Positions 23,597 to 35,125 of a stretch of 64,000 bases of DNA are shown here, piece by piece. The position numbers were made by a program, and so were the translations under genes. This DNA is from Omphiscola glabra (Eukaryota; Mollusca; Gastropoda; Lymnaeidae), in assembly GCA_964017045.1 (NCBI GenBank), contig OZ024798.1:32106347-32170346 (forward strand), given 5' to 3'. The notes below the pieces were generated by a model. It was not told where the DNA came from, did no database searches, and saw nothing but the letters and a program-made list of their open reading frames with translations. Position 1 is the stretch's first letter. Each line of letters starts with the position of its first letter.

Positions 23597-24570
23597 AAGA
23601 TATTATACATTTGGGTGGGCTTTCTAAATAAACAAAAATGAGACCATTTTGTTTTTCTTTTCTATTTGTCAGAACACAAATATTAAAATTAGAATAAAAG
23701 AAATTAGGTTTTGACGTCGTAAGCTTCATTGATTCTTAAAAATCATTAATTCATACAGTTTGTTGACTTAATCCAAATCGAGGTTATAGGTCAAAGGTCA
23801 CGCTGGTCCGCGGGCCACTGGGCGTCCGTGAAAACGTATCAGGAATTCGTTAGCTACATTTCCTTCTATTTTAAGCTTAGACATTTATACTAAGACGTGA
23901 TCCTTGGCCCTCATGTGACTGGCACAGCAGGCTAAGAACCCTTTGTATAACAGACACTTTAAAAAAACTGTTTTAATGAATACGGTTTGAAAATCGTTAA
24001 ATACAAACGCTGTAAACTTTAACGTTTTGTGTTTAAGGCTTACAGTTTTCCTCCCATATTTTGAAGCACTTAACCGTACACATATTTGACTGGTACGTAC
24101 CTTAGCCTCGCCACCTGGTCTCAGTTGATCATAGTTACAATCCTCAATTTTGTGTTGACCTCTCTGACACGATCTTCCAGTCAGACACGAGGACGGCTAG
24201 CTCCATTTTTCCCCGTGACCCTTCCACCGAAACAGTCGGCTCTAAAAGGTATGTGACCCGTTGACGTGACGACAGTGACATACCTTGTTGTCCCACCCAG
24301 TGACCTAGACAATATTGAGCACATCCCTTGCACAACTCATACGTTTTAACAGGCCTGCGACTTCTGATTTTGACCGCCACCTTTCGGGCGAGTCGTTGGA
24401 CCTTGTTTGGAGTCACGAGTTCCAAGCATGTTCATGTATGTGCTTGGCGGGGTACATAACATTATGAGACTATTTGAAAAGTTCATAGACATTTCGAGAG
24501 CAGATGCTGATCGTCTGCTGATGGTCACCAAGACATGCGCAAGGATTTTTTTTACATTAATTTTTTTTTA
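23597..24570. other. unique sequence, no gene seen
   Basis: A minus-strand frame (24144-24425) has some cysteines but no recognisable family. A gcagatgctgatcgtctgct inverted motif lies at about 24500-24519. Confidence 0.35.
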
Positions 24571-24986
24571 GGTGGGAAGGGTCGTTGGGAGGTGGTTCTG
24601 GGGGTGGTTGGGAGGTGGTTCATGAGGTGGCTGGGAGGTGGTTAATGGGGTGGTTGGGGAGTGGTTCAGGGGGTGGTTGGGAGCTGGTTGAGGGGATGGT
24701 TGGGAGGTGGTTCATGGGGTGGTTGGGAGGTGGTTCATGGGGTGGTTGGGAGGTTGTTCATAGGGTGGTTCGGAGGTGGTTCATGGGGTGATTGGGAGGT
24801 GGTTCATGGGGTGGTTGCGAGGTGGTTCATGGGGTGGTTGGGAGCTGGTTCAGGGGGTGGTTTGGAATTGGTTAATGGGGTGGTTGGGAGTTGGTTCAGG
24901 GATTGGTTGGGAGGTGGTTCATGGAGTGGTTGGGAGGTGGTTCAGGGGGTCGTTCGGAGGTGGTTCATGGGGTGGTTGGTGGGGGA
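24571..24986. repeat. 24-bp G-rich minisatellite, ~17 copies
   Basis: The unit contains ggtggttcatggggtggttg and ggag. The plus strand is extremely G-rich with repeated GGG/GGGG runs, so G-quadruplexes are possible. Open frames encoding GW-rich peptides are artefacts. Confidence 0.93.
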
Positions 24987-25133
24987 TGAGGGTGTCACAT
25001 GAGATGTTGGGGCGTTATTACGCCCCGGTAGTCTTCGTGTGAATGAAGTCAGTTAATAAATATTCCTTTTGGTTTATTTATCAACATTTCTCTAACATCC
25101 TAACAATCCAAACGTTTTTGATTTCCTCTCCAG

Positions 25134-25221
25134 AAAATGTGTCTTGTCCTTGACCTTGGATGGTTAGCCCGTCTGTACCTGGCTTTGCTTTACCTCGTAT
25201 TGGAAGTAGCAGCCGAACAAA
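25134..25221 (+). CDS. candidate signal-peptide exon of an unknown secreted or membrane protein
   Basis: An 88-bp exon is framed by a pyrimidine-rich acceptor (tttgatttcctctccag ending at 25133, with ctaac branch-point candidates at 25092 and 25100) and the donor gtgagt at 25222-25227. ATG is at 25137, three bases into the exon, and gives 28 codons plus one base, so the following intron is phase 1. The peptide begins MCLVLDLGWLAR and continues with the hydrophobic stretch LYLALLYLVLEVAA before EQ, consistent with a signal peptide cut after AA. Signal-peptide exons ending in phase 1 are common in animal secreted and receptor genes. An untranslated upstream exon is implied. I cannot identify the following exons or the protein. 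Confidence 0.6.
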
Positions 25222-25916
25222 GTGAGTAGATTCTTTGGATTGTACGTTAGTTCACATTAACGAACAATTAGTAGCTTTCCTTCTTCCTAATCTAGATTCT
25301 ACCCCCCCCCCCCCCCCAATAGTTTTCGACCTTTTCTGAAATCGTCCTTTCACCTGAAAGCAGTCGATTAAATGTGTCCAATCTGATATGTCCTACAGGA
25401 TCTTTTATTATCAGATTTGTTTCACTCAAAACTGTTCGCAATACTTTTTAACGCACTGTCTCTCTTTCCTCACCCCCCACCCAAACCCCACCCCCTTGAT
25501 GACCTGATGCAAAGCGCCAACAATTCTATCAGACGCTTCAACATTTTTAACACCCGCAATCAGCACCCCCCCCCCCCACCCCATCAATCTTTCTAGAACG
25601 CTCTTCCGCATAGAACCTCAGAGAATCGGCAACTCGATTCCACCTCAAAGGAATCGATTTACTATTTAACAAATATTTATACCCCATTTTATTTCCGATC
25701 TTGTAGGGGACCTTCAGTAACCATGACGAATCAATTAAAATTTAATTGTAGTTACCAGAAGTTGGATAGCAGCTTTGAGACTGTCAGTGTAAATATCCAG
25801 TCCTAACACCAAAAATAACTTGTAAGACTTACTGAAAAGGTCGGGTGGTTTGGGGGGGGGGGGACTATTTATCTATAGAACTTCCAACTTTTAGGAAAGG
25901 TGTTTTCAGTTGGGGT
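25222..25916. other. presumed intron start; unique DNA with C/G homopolymers
   Basis: Begins with the gtgagt donor. C16 lies at 25302-25317, a C-rich run near 25566-25577 and a G run near 25852-25862. No further exon recognised. Confidence 0.45.
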
Positions 25917-25992
25917 CACTGGTGTAGCTAGGGGATTGCGGGCGGTGGGGGTGCGGACCGCACGGGTGAATCGAGCCTCAGCTACGCCGCTG
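25917..25992. mobile_element. 76-bp MITE, cagtggcgtagc family
   Basis: Ends cactggtgtagctagg and cagctacgccgctg are inverted copies. Flanks gttggggt and gctagggt match at 6 of 8 positions. Probably a very short internally deleted hAT-like MITE. Confidence 0.6.
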
Positions 25993-26011
25993 GCTAGGGT
26001 TTATATCCTTT

Positions 26012-26143
26012 GTAGAGTCAGCACTCATTGATGCTATGCGTAGTGCAGAAGACCGAGAGGAATGGAGAAGGATAGTTTTCATGTCATATGTGGCACCCCA
26101 ACGGTCCAAGGACTAAGGGACATGATGATGATGATGACGATGA
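26012..26143 (+). pseudogene. LINE ORF2 C-terminus with GATGAT tail
   Basis: The frame 26012-26116 reads MRSAEDREEWRRIV then APQRSKD and a stop. The D/E-R-x-x-W-R-R motif is typical of the extreme C-terminus of non-LTR retrotransposon ORF2. It is followed within a few bases by catgatgatgatgatgacga, a simple-repeat tail typical of a LINE 3' end. The upstream part of ORF2 is absent: a 5'-truncated insertion directly next to a small MITE. Confidence 0.75.
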
Positions 26144-26284
26144 AAGTTAAAATAATTAAGTTAATAATTCAACGAAACCAATGTTGAACAACAATTTAAA
26201 AAAAAAGTTTATCGTTTTACTGGTTTTTATCCTCATATTTTAAGGTGATACTGACCTAGAACAATTGTTTGCACAACGTGGCTA

Positions 26285-26497
26285 TTTGTAGCAACAATAG
26301 ACTCCGACACATAAAAATGGTTTTTCTCATAGCTGTTTTTAGCAACAATAGATTCCGAAACATAAAAAGGGTGTTTCTTATAGCTGTTTTTAGCAACAAT
26401 AGACTCCGACACATAAAAAGGGTGTTTCTTATAGCTGTTTTTAGCAACAATAGACTCTGACACATAAAAAAGGTATTTCTTAATTCTGTTTTTAGCA
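26285..26497. repeat. 51-bp minisatellite, ~4 copies
   Basis: The unit contains agcaacaatagactccgaca and cataaaaagggtgtttctta. 51 is divisible by 3, which explains open frames on both strands. Confidence 0.92.
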
Positions 26498-27040
26498 AAC
26501 CCAAGACATTTGAGAAATAAGTCATAGAGTTAACCACACCGCCATCTCCCCTCAACCCCAATATCTCCCCCCCCCCACCCCCACTTTGTCCCCAGGCCCC
26601 AGGCAGACGGACAGGCCATTGATCACCCCTCATATCCTCATTGTTTAGGACTAATGCCGCACAAAACAGACACAATTGAATAAATCAGAATGCAAAGCAG
26701 ATCTCTGTACCCGAGGGTCACCATGTCCCGACATGACCAAACTTTTGACCTTTCGATGATGAATAACTTTCTCTCGTCCCGGACTTGTGCCCTAATTTTG
26801 TTATGGTTCTCTCTTGATTTTTGTGTGCAAAATATTCATTTTTGTTTTGATTAGTGAAATAATTTAAGTCATTAATAATTTTTTTATGTAGTAAAAATAA
26901 CTTAAGACTTATTACTAACTCTTTTTCTAAACTGTATGTGGAATGGTACAATAGATATATTTTAAACCATTTACTAAATAAGTAGAAATGTACCAGATAC
27001 CTGTAAACCTATATATATATATCTAAGTTGTGTGTACGTA
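26498..27040. other. unique sequence, no gene seen
   Basis: C-rich stretch near 26560-26585, then AT-rich DNA. Confidence 0.4.
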
Positions 27041-27701
27041 TTACACTCTTACCAATTATGGTTGATATTATACTCTTACTATTTAAGGTTGATATTGCAC
27101 TCTTACCATTTATGGTTGATATTACACTCTTACCATTTATGGTTGATATTGCACTCTTACCATTTATGGTTGATATTGCACTCTTACCATTTAAGGTTGA
27201 TATTGCACTCTTACAATTTATGGTTGATATTGTACTCTTACCATTTATGGTTGATATTACATTCTTACCATTTAAGGTTGATATTGCACTCTTATCATTT
27301 ATGGTTGATATTGCACTCTTACCATTTATGGTTGATATTGCACTCTTACCATTTATGGTTGATATTGCACTCTTACCATTTAAGGTTGATATTACACTCT
27401 TACCATTTATGGTTGATATTGCACTCTTACCATTTATGGTTGATATTGCACTCTTACCATTTAAGGTTGATATTGCACTCTTACCATTTATGGTTGATAT
27501 TTCATTCTTACCATTTATGGTTGATATTACACTCTTACCATTTAAGGTTGATATTGCACTCTTACCATTTATGGTTGATATTGCACTCTTACCATTTATG
27601 GTTGATATTGCACTCTTACCATTTATGGTTGATATTACACTCTTACCATTTACGTTTGATAGTACACTGTTACCATTTACAGTTGATAGTACACTGTAAC
27701 C
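27041..27701. repeat. 27-bp minisatellite, ~24 copies
   Basis: The unit contains ggttgatattgcactcttac and catttat. Both strands stay open because 27 is divisible by 3; the minus frame encodes a 9-residue STINGKSAI repeat within a 286-codon frame. No signal peptide precedes it, so I do not call it a gene. Two related but diverged units recur at about 27867-27920. Confidence 0.93.
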
Positions 27702-28360
27702 AGACGTGTTTACTCTTACGATTTTGGCGTACAATGTACGATTTTGAGGTGTGTACATTATATATACTGTATGTTTATTTTTTACTATTAAGATAATGTA
27801 TTGAATGGTTTTGTGATGATGTTGTACGATTTTAAGAGTCTGAGGGTAAACAGGTCTGACTGTAACCATTTAGTGTTGATAGTACACTGTTGCCATTTAG
27901 TGTTGATAGTACACTGTTACCACGGTGGTGGTTGTTAGTAGACTGTTTTGATTATCCCACGAAATCGGGAATTAAGTTTTCCTCATCTCGGGATCCAGGA
28001 AATTTTCCGGGAAATCCTGTGATAAAATAAATTGAATAAAAAAGTTTATTTAAATCTGAATTAAACTATAAAAGATTATATTTGTACAGTACTTCATTTT
28101 TGTTGTCTATTAATGAACAACACACACCCAAAAAACACACACTATTTTAAGTTAGTTGAGAGGTTGGTTACTTTCTACTATATTTTCCACTGCTTAGCTC
28201 TAGTAATGGATAACTGGCTATAATAATATGCTTGTTAAGCACACATGTAGATGAAACCACCATTCTAGTTTCAAATTCGTCACTAAATATTTAGAAGAAA
28301 ATATTTGTTGACTTGTACCAAGGGATTCGTTTCGAATAAGAGTACAATACGAATGTCTTA
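27702..28360. other. AT-rich unique sequence
   Basis: Contains two stray units of the 27-bp repeat (27867-27920). No gene seen. Confidence 0.4.
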
Positions 28361-29412
28361 TGTCACGAGCTCCCTATGCTAAGTGACCCTTGGTCTATAT
28401 TCTACAACACCTCTGACACCACCTTGTTTTGATGTGTCCAAGGAAACACAATAACTATACAATAAACAAAGTCTTCAATATAACGTAAGATGACTAAAGC
28501 TAATTTATTCTTTAAATGTGCTAAACAAAGAAATATTCGATATACAATGAAGTAATAGTATGCGCTATGAGAAAATACACTGTGAAGTAATAGTAAGGAT
28601 GATTGTCGTACATATATAATTACTCAAATGACATTATGAGGAGTAATAGTGATTTTCAATATAAGCAAATCTGAATCATCCAAGCGAAACGCTACCATTC
28701 GACGAAGTGGAGTCTTGCAAGACTGTCGCCCCTCTGCAGCGTGAATCTGTCCTATGGTCGTGATTGTTAGCGTCTCTCGTTGTCTCTCTGCACTGGAATC
28801 TGCGCACAAACTCCGTCACGAGTTTGTTATGATTAGTCAACGACACTAAAAGGTGGCTATTCCTGAAATATATAAATAAATCACCTACACCAAGTGATCT
28901 ATGCTAAGCCCTATCTGACTACTTACCGTAGATTTCCAAAATACTAAACCTCTACATAACGTAACTATCAGTCACACGAACTACCATAAAGCTCCTCCAT
29001 ACACACACCTTACATACACTTACCTCTCTAAGATGATACTGTGGCAAGGCTGGTACAAGGTAAGTCTGTGTCTGAGCTCTCACGAGAGAAGTCTCATGTG
29101 TGAGCCGTAGTGCTCAGTAAAACTACAGAATTAGGTGTCCTTACTTATACCTCTCGTTCCTCCCCAAACTTCTTAGGTGGTCCAAGAATGCTCTCTATCA
29201 ACACATTCCTGACCCATATCATTTCCAGTCAATTAGGAATTTCCGTCGTTAACCCCAAACTATCAATGCCTTCTAATTTCAGGTCAATTAGGAATTTCCG
29301 TCGTTAACCCCAAACTATCAATGTCCCAAAACTACAGCAAGTTAAGTCCATCCTATAAGTCACCTTAACAATGGAGCTCTGTCTTGTATCCCCGCCCCAG
29401 TCCTTCGTGACA
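28361..29412 (+). mobile_element. possible solo LTR, weak
   Basis: The segment begins tgtcacga and ends tcgtgaca, a perfect 8-bp inverted pair with the TG...CA ends of LTRs. A TATA-like atatataaataaat lies near 28868. Inside, a 51-bp segment is duplicated (29227-29325). The flanking pentamers do not match, so target-site support is missing and I hold this loosely. Confidence 0.25.
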
Positions 29413-29581
29413 TATACGTTACCCTAACAATGGAGCTCTCTCCTGTCTCGCCCCAGTAAGTCAACCAGTGACACTCCCGCCCCAGTAACAGTCACCATGG
29501 GACATCTTACTACGTTCAGTTTGAAAATATACCACACAAAAAAACATAATATAAAGCACATGGTTACAGGGAGATGACATA

Positions 29582-30123
29582 TAATGGGGGTGACTTCCAA
29601 TGGGGGTGAGTTCCAATGGGGGTGACATCCAATCGGGTGACATCCAATGGAGTGACATCCAATGGAGTGACATCCAATGGGGTGACATCCAATGGGTGTG
29701 ACATCCAATAGAGTGACATCCAATGGAGTGACATCCAATGGTGTGACATCCAATGGGGTGACGTCCAATGGGGGTGACATTCAATGGGGGTGACATCCAA
29801 TGGGGTGACATCCAATGGAGTGACATCCAATGGAGTGACATCCAATGGGGTGACATCCAATGGCAGTGCCATCCAATAGAGTGACATCCAATGGAGTGAC
29901 ATCCAATGGTGTGACATCCAATGGGGTGACGTCCAATGGGGTGACATCCAATGGGGGTGACATCCAATGGGGTGACGTCCAATGAGGTGACATCCAATGG
30001 GGGTGACATCCAATGGAGTGACATCCAATGGAGTGACATCCAATGGAGTGACATCCAATGGTGTGACATCCAATGGGGTGACGTCCAATGGGGGTGACAT
30101 CCAATGGGCGTGACATCCAATTG
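29582..30123. repeat. 15-17-bp minisatellite with higher-order blocks
   Basis: The unit is ggtgacatccaatggg with one to three extra G. The variant series agtg-agtg-gtgtg-gacgtcc repeats at about 29700, 29880 and 30010, giving a larger block repeat. All minus frames are open, giving long artefact frames. Confidence 0.92.
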
Positions 30124-30607
30124 GTGTGTGAAGGGATTTCTGTGGGTCGCCGGCTGAAACAATAGATGAAGAGAGGTAGGGATGTTTTAAATAGTTGTCT
30201 TTTCCAATTGGTGTGTTACCAGCGTCTCGTTTACTTTCATACGTTTGAGACTCACTGTGTTAGATGCATAGTTTAACTGCAACCCCAGCGGCCATCATCT
30301 CAAAACTACGCAAGTTATTTCAAATTATTTGTTTCAGACCGTTTGTATTGTTAGATGTTACTCGGCAATTCATTAACAGAATATAAAATCGTTGGTTTTA
30401 ATATGTCTAATGTGAGGGGGCGCCATACACGGTAAGAGTAATAATGTGTATAATGTCAGAGGCGCCATATGCGGGAATAGTAATAATGTGTATAATGTTT
30501 GGGGCGCCATATACTGGGATAGCAATGATAAATCATGAGACCAAGTCCTGTATGATGTTTGTTCCCACAATTTATCTCATTGATTAATCAGTGATCTTGA
30601 AGACAGC
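30124..30607. other. unique DNA with a short 53-bp repeat
   Basis: A degenerate segment around ggcgccatat and aataatgtgtataatgt repeats two to three times at about 30405-30530. Confidence 0.5.
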
Positions 30608-30746
30608 TTCCCCCCCCCCCACCCCATCAAACCTCCAGCCCATCGCACCTCCACCCCATCAAACCCCCACCCTATCAAATCCCCACTCCATCACACCCCC
30701 ACCCCATCACATCCCACCCCCATCACACCCCCACCCGATCCGACCG
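30608..30746. repeat. C-rich ~16-bp minisatellite
   Basis: Copies of ccatcacacccccacc, with a C11-type run at the start. Confidence 0.85.
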
Positions 30747-30868
30747 ATTTTCACAAATAAATATATGTTACCAATAATATAAATCAGTTAGTGGCACTCT
30801 TTCATTAACAAAATGTGAACTTAAGGTCAATTGTGTCTCGAAAAAGAAAACGAAGCCCCATATTGTGC

Positions 30869-32356
30869 ACAAACAATGGTCACAAACAATGGACACAAAC
30901 ATGGACACAAACAATGGACACAAACAAGGGACACAAACATGGACACAAACATGGACACAATGTACACCCGCAATGGACACAAACTTGGACACAATGTACA
31001 CCAGCAATGGACACAAAATGGACACAAAAAAATTGCACAAACATGGACACAAACTTGGACACAAACCATGGACACAAACCATGGACACAAACAATGGACA
31101 CAAACATGGACACAAACAATGTACACCAGCAATGGACACAAAAATGGACACAAAAATTGCACAAACATGGACACAAACTTGGACACAATCAATGGACACA
31201 AACGATGGACACAAACATGGACACAAGACTCGGACACAACATGGGCACAAACAATTGACATAAACAATGGACATGAACAATGGACACAAACATAGACACA
31301 ACCATGGATACAAACAAGGACACAAACAATGGACACAATAAATAGACACAAATATGGACATAATACTCGGAGCAAAATATGGACGCAAAAAATGGACACA
31401 AACAGCGGACACAAACAGCGGACACAAACAGCGGACACAAACAGCGGACACAAACAGCGGACACAAACAGCGGACACAAACAGCGGACACAAACAGCGGA
31501 CACAAACAGCGGACACAAACAACGGACACAAACAACGGACACAAACAACGGACACAAACAACGGACACAAACAGCGGACACAAACAGCGGACACAAACAG
31601 CGGACACAAACAGCGGACACAAACAGCGGACACAAACAGCGGACACAAACAGCGGACACAAACAGCGGACACAAACAGCGGACACAAACAACGGACACAA
31701 ACAACGGACACAAACAACGGACACAAACAACGGACACAAACAACGGACACAAACAGCGGACACAAACAGCGGACACAAACAGCGGACACAAACAGCGGAC
31801 ACAAACAGCGGACACAAACAGCGGACACAAACAGCGGACACAAACAACGGACACAAACAGCGGACACAAACAACGGACACAAACAGCTGACACAAACAAC
31901 GGACACAAACAGCGGACACAAACAGCGGACACAAACAACGGACACAAACAGCGGACACAAACAGCGGACACAAACAGCGGACACAAACAACGGACACAAA
32001 CAGCGGACACAAACAACGGACACAAACAGCGGACACAAACAACGGACACAAACAGCGGACACAAACAACGGACACAAACAGCGGACACAAACAGCGGACA
32101 CAAACAACGGACACAAACAGCGGACACAAACAGCGGACACAAACAGCGGACACAAACAGCGGACACAAACAGCGGACACAAACAGCGGACACAAACAGCG
32201 GACACAAACAGCGGACACAAACAGCGGACACAAACAGCGGACACAAACAGCGGACACAAACAGCGGACACAAACAGCGGACACAAACAGCGGACACAAAC
32301 AGCGGACACAAACAGCGGACACAAACAGCGGACACAAACAGCGGACACAAACAGCC
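30869..32356. repeat. 13-bp minisatellite, ~114 copies
   Basis: The unit is cagcggacacaaa. The left 500 bp is an older degenerate form (catggacacaaa/caatggacacaaa), the rest is almost pure with scattered aacgg units. A 13-bp unit without stops is open in every frame, giving 330- to 700-codon frames on both strands that are not genes. Confidence 0.97.
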
Positions 32357-32410
32357 AACATTTTTAAATAAGTCTGAAAATAAAACAACAAAACAAGTAC
32401 ATTTGTTAGA

Positions 32411-32962
32411 GACGCAATAATGTGACGCAATAATGTGACGCAATAATGTGACGCAATAATGTGACGCAATAATGTGACGCAATAATGTGACGCAATAATG
32501 TGACGACGCAATAATGTGACGACGCAATAATGTGACGCAATAATGTGACGCAATAATGTGACGACGCAATAATGTGACGCAATAATGTGACGCAATAATG
32601 TGACGCAATAATGTGACGCAATAATGTGACGCAATAATGTGACGCAATAATGTGACGCAATAATGTGACGCAATAATGTGACGCAATAATGTGACGCAAT
32701 AATGTGACGCAATAATGTGACGCAATAATGTGACGCAATAATGTGACGCAATAATGTGACGACGCAATAATGTGACGCAATAATGTGACGCAATAATGTG
32801 ACGACGCAATAATGTGACGCAATAATGTGACGCAATAATGTGACGCAATAATGTGACGCAATAATGTGACGCAATAATATGACGCAATAATGTGACGCAA
32901 TAATGTGACGCAATAATGTGACGACGCAATAACGTGACGCAATAATCTGACGCAATAATGTG
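32411..32962. repeat. second 13-bp minisatellite with 16-bp variants
   Basis: The unit is gacgcaataatgt. Some copies have a gac duplication giving 16 bp (32503, 32519, 32562, 32760, 32803, 32922). It lies only 55 bp from another 13-bp array of unrelated sequence. Confidence 0.97.
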
Positions 32963-33886
32963 CTATTCTTCCTTTCATCCTCAGAATCGTTCTCCTGTTT
33001 CTAAAAGTGCCGTCTGTGATACCATACTATTTTAGTTGTCTTTTTCGTTTACAATTTCAAACTGTTCTCTTTTTTTTTTAATTCATGTTCTCTTTGTTGT
33101 TGCATCCTTAACCGATCAAACAGCTGCCTTAACGTTATCTCGAGTTTATCGGACAATCTCAGCAGACCCGATCTGCGTATGTGTGTGTGAGGCATCAACT
33201 CAAGCTCCAAGTATCACTTAACTGGACGGGACCGGGGAGGGGGGGGGGGCTTACGTCACACCGAAATAGCCGGTTATTTACCAATTCATGAATACAGCTT
33301 GAATAAATACAATTACCATACGATTCAACAGCACGGCGGCACAAATATCCTTTTAGCGTGCACTTTGTCTTAGTATCGCCGCAGCAAGCCTCCGCTTTCA
33401 TGTTACTTTGGGCCGGGTGAGTCTAGACGACCGGGCGGCTCATTAATCATGACAAATAGGTTTAATTAATTGATCGATGCCAGATAACCGCTGACGCTGA
33501 AATGAAATTGGGCAGATTCGAATCTTGGGAAGTAAATCGATGCGAAGAATAAAAAAACATACAAACGAGTGGTTGTTTGCTCAGTGTAAAATTTGAGCCG
33601 ATGAATACCGGCCGAGTGATTATTGAATCGATTACCAGGCGGTGCGATGCCGATACGAGTACTTCCGTGGTTGGCTTACGCCCATTAGAAGCTACTTTCG
33701 TATTCACACTTCCGGTGAGCTATTTTGCTGCTGTTTAAGTTGATGTATTCGTTTATCCAGGACTCCAACCAACCATTACGCCAAAAATTGTATGATTATG
33801 TAAATAGGAAACTAAAGTAATGTTTTTACTACTGGGGGAACTGTTTTATGTTCATAAAACAGACGAAATCAATGTGTTATCGTAGA
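32963..33886. other. unique sequence, no firm gene
   Basis: A plus frame (33036-33221) has a hydrophobic start and a minus frame (33195-33401) is cysteine-rich, but neither has clean splice sites or known family features. Confidence 0.35.
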
Positions 33887-34092
33887 CCGGTGATTCTTAA
33901 ACTCTGGTTTGGCGATTAGCACTATACGATCGAATAAACAAGTGATTCTCAAACTTCGGTTAGGGGATGTGCACTGCACTATCAAATAAACCAGATATTC
34001 TCAAACTCTGGTTTTGTGATGAGAACTATACTATCAAATAAACTAGTTATTCTCAAACTCTTTTTTTTTTTTTTGGTGATCAAATAAACCCA
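33887..34092. repeat. 52-bp repeat, 4 copies, built from a hAT-like terminus
   Basis: Each unit begins like tgattctcaaactctggttt, close to the Charlie hAT end cagtggttctcaaac, and then has actatcaaataaac. The array appears to be tandem copies of a transposon end plus flank. Confidence 0.75.
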
Positions 34093-35101
34093 TACGACAA
34101 GATGTGATGTCGTTCGTTTTGGTGTCATTTCTTCTGATGAATATTACTGGGGAATGTGTTATGTAACATCTTAAATTGTCAGGGGTGGAAAAAAAAAGGG
34201 GGGAAGGGTTGTAACAAATGGCGACATTGTGAGTGAAGGGTAGGTCGGACTAAAGCGTGACATCAGCTATTAACGATTCATCGCCATCTCAAAACAGTCG
34301 ATGCAAATCGTGTTTTCAAACAACACAACAAAAGTAGAAAAAAATATGAAACTGATTAGGTTGCTGAAGACCATTCCTTGCGTCGTGTCTAATTATTATG
34401 CACTCCCAGATCCCACCCCCCCCCCAACCAAAAAAAAAGGGGAAAACTCAATTCTTTGGAACACTATTCAATGTTTGTGAACAAACCGTTTCTTTCAAAA
34501 TTTACTTAAGGAAAAATTCGGCATGACGAGGTGGGATGATGTATTTGAGAGTTCAACTATTTCTTGTTTTGTTTAATCCTAGACGGTTCAAAGCGTTGCA
34601 GCTGATTCCTTGTGTCCCTGGTGCACCGTGCGTCCCAGCCTTGAATAGGTGTATGTGATATGATGGGACATATGTTATATGTTTTACGCGTTTAAACATC
34701 ATGCATTTTTTAGATTATTGTTTAGTAACTGATGAACCCATTCAGAGACAAAGCAAGGGGGTGCTGAAAAAAAAGGGGGGGGGGTGGGGGTGTGGTGGGG
34801 GCCGATCCGCAAGGGCAGCACGTAATTTCTTTATAATGATGACGGCTTTTTGCGGCCAACTGCAAAGTAATTTTTGTGGAAAAGGGCGACACAATAAGGC
34901 TTGGCTCTTCTCAAATAAGGCTTGGCTCTTCTCCGGGCGACACCTACCGCAGCTACGCCGCTGACTACTTATGAGAATGATAGAATTACTTAAGGGAGAT
35001 TATAAGGCGTTATCGTTGCATTAGGGCCAATGAGATTGATCACAAATAACAAACGCAATATTTTCATTCAATAGTGTTTAGGTGATACCATTATTATAGT
35101 C
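34093..35101. other. unique sequence with a MITE-like right end
   Basis: A 20-bp direct repeat aataaggcttggctcttctc occurs twice at 34894-34934. It is followed by ccgcagctacgccgctg (about 34949-34965), the right end of the cagtggcgtagc MITE family. The left end is not clear. A G run lies near 34776-34792. Confidence 0.45.
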
Positions 35102-35125
35102 CAGTGGTTCTCAAATTTTCCGTTC
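35102..35125 (+). mobile_element. orphan hAT-type terminus
   Basis: cagtggttctcaaattttcc resembles a Charlie left end. No right end found. Confidence 0.3.

Noticed and set aside
24144..24425. Minus frame with cysteines, considered a piggyBac C-terminus
   Set aside because: The cysteine spacing does not fit and no catalytic motif is present.
28361..29412. Solo LTR as a firm call
   Set aside because: Inverted TG...CA ends exist but the flanking 5-mers differ, so I kept it only as a weak feature.
30768..32955. Frames of 330-700 codons on both strands
   Set aside because: They cross two 13-bp arrays with no stop in any phase, so every frame is open. The peptides in different frames are shifted readings of the same unit.
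33036..33401. Hydrophobic plus frame and cysteine-rich minus frame
   Set aside because: They overlap on opposite strands, lack clean splice signals and show no family resemblance.
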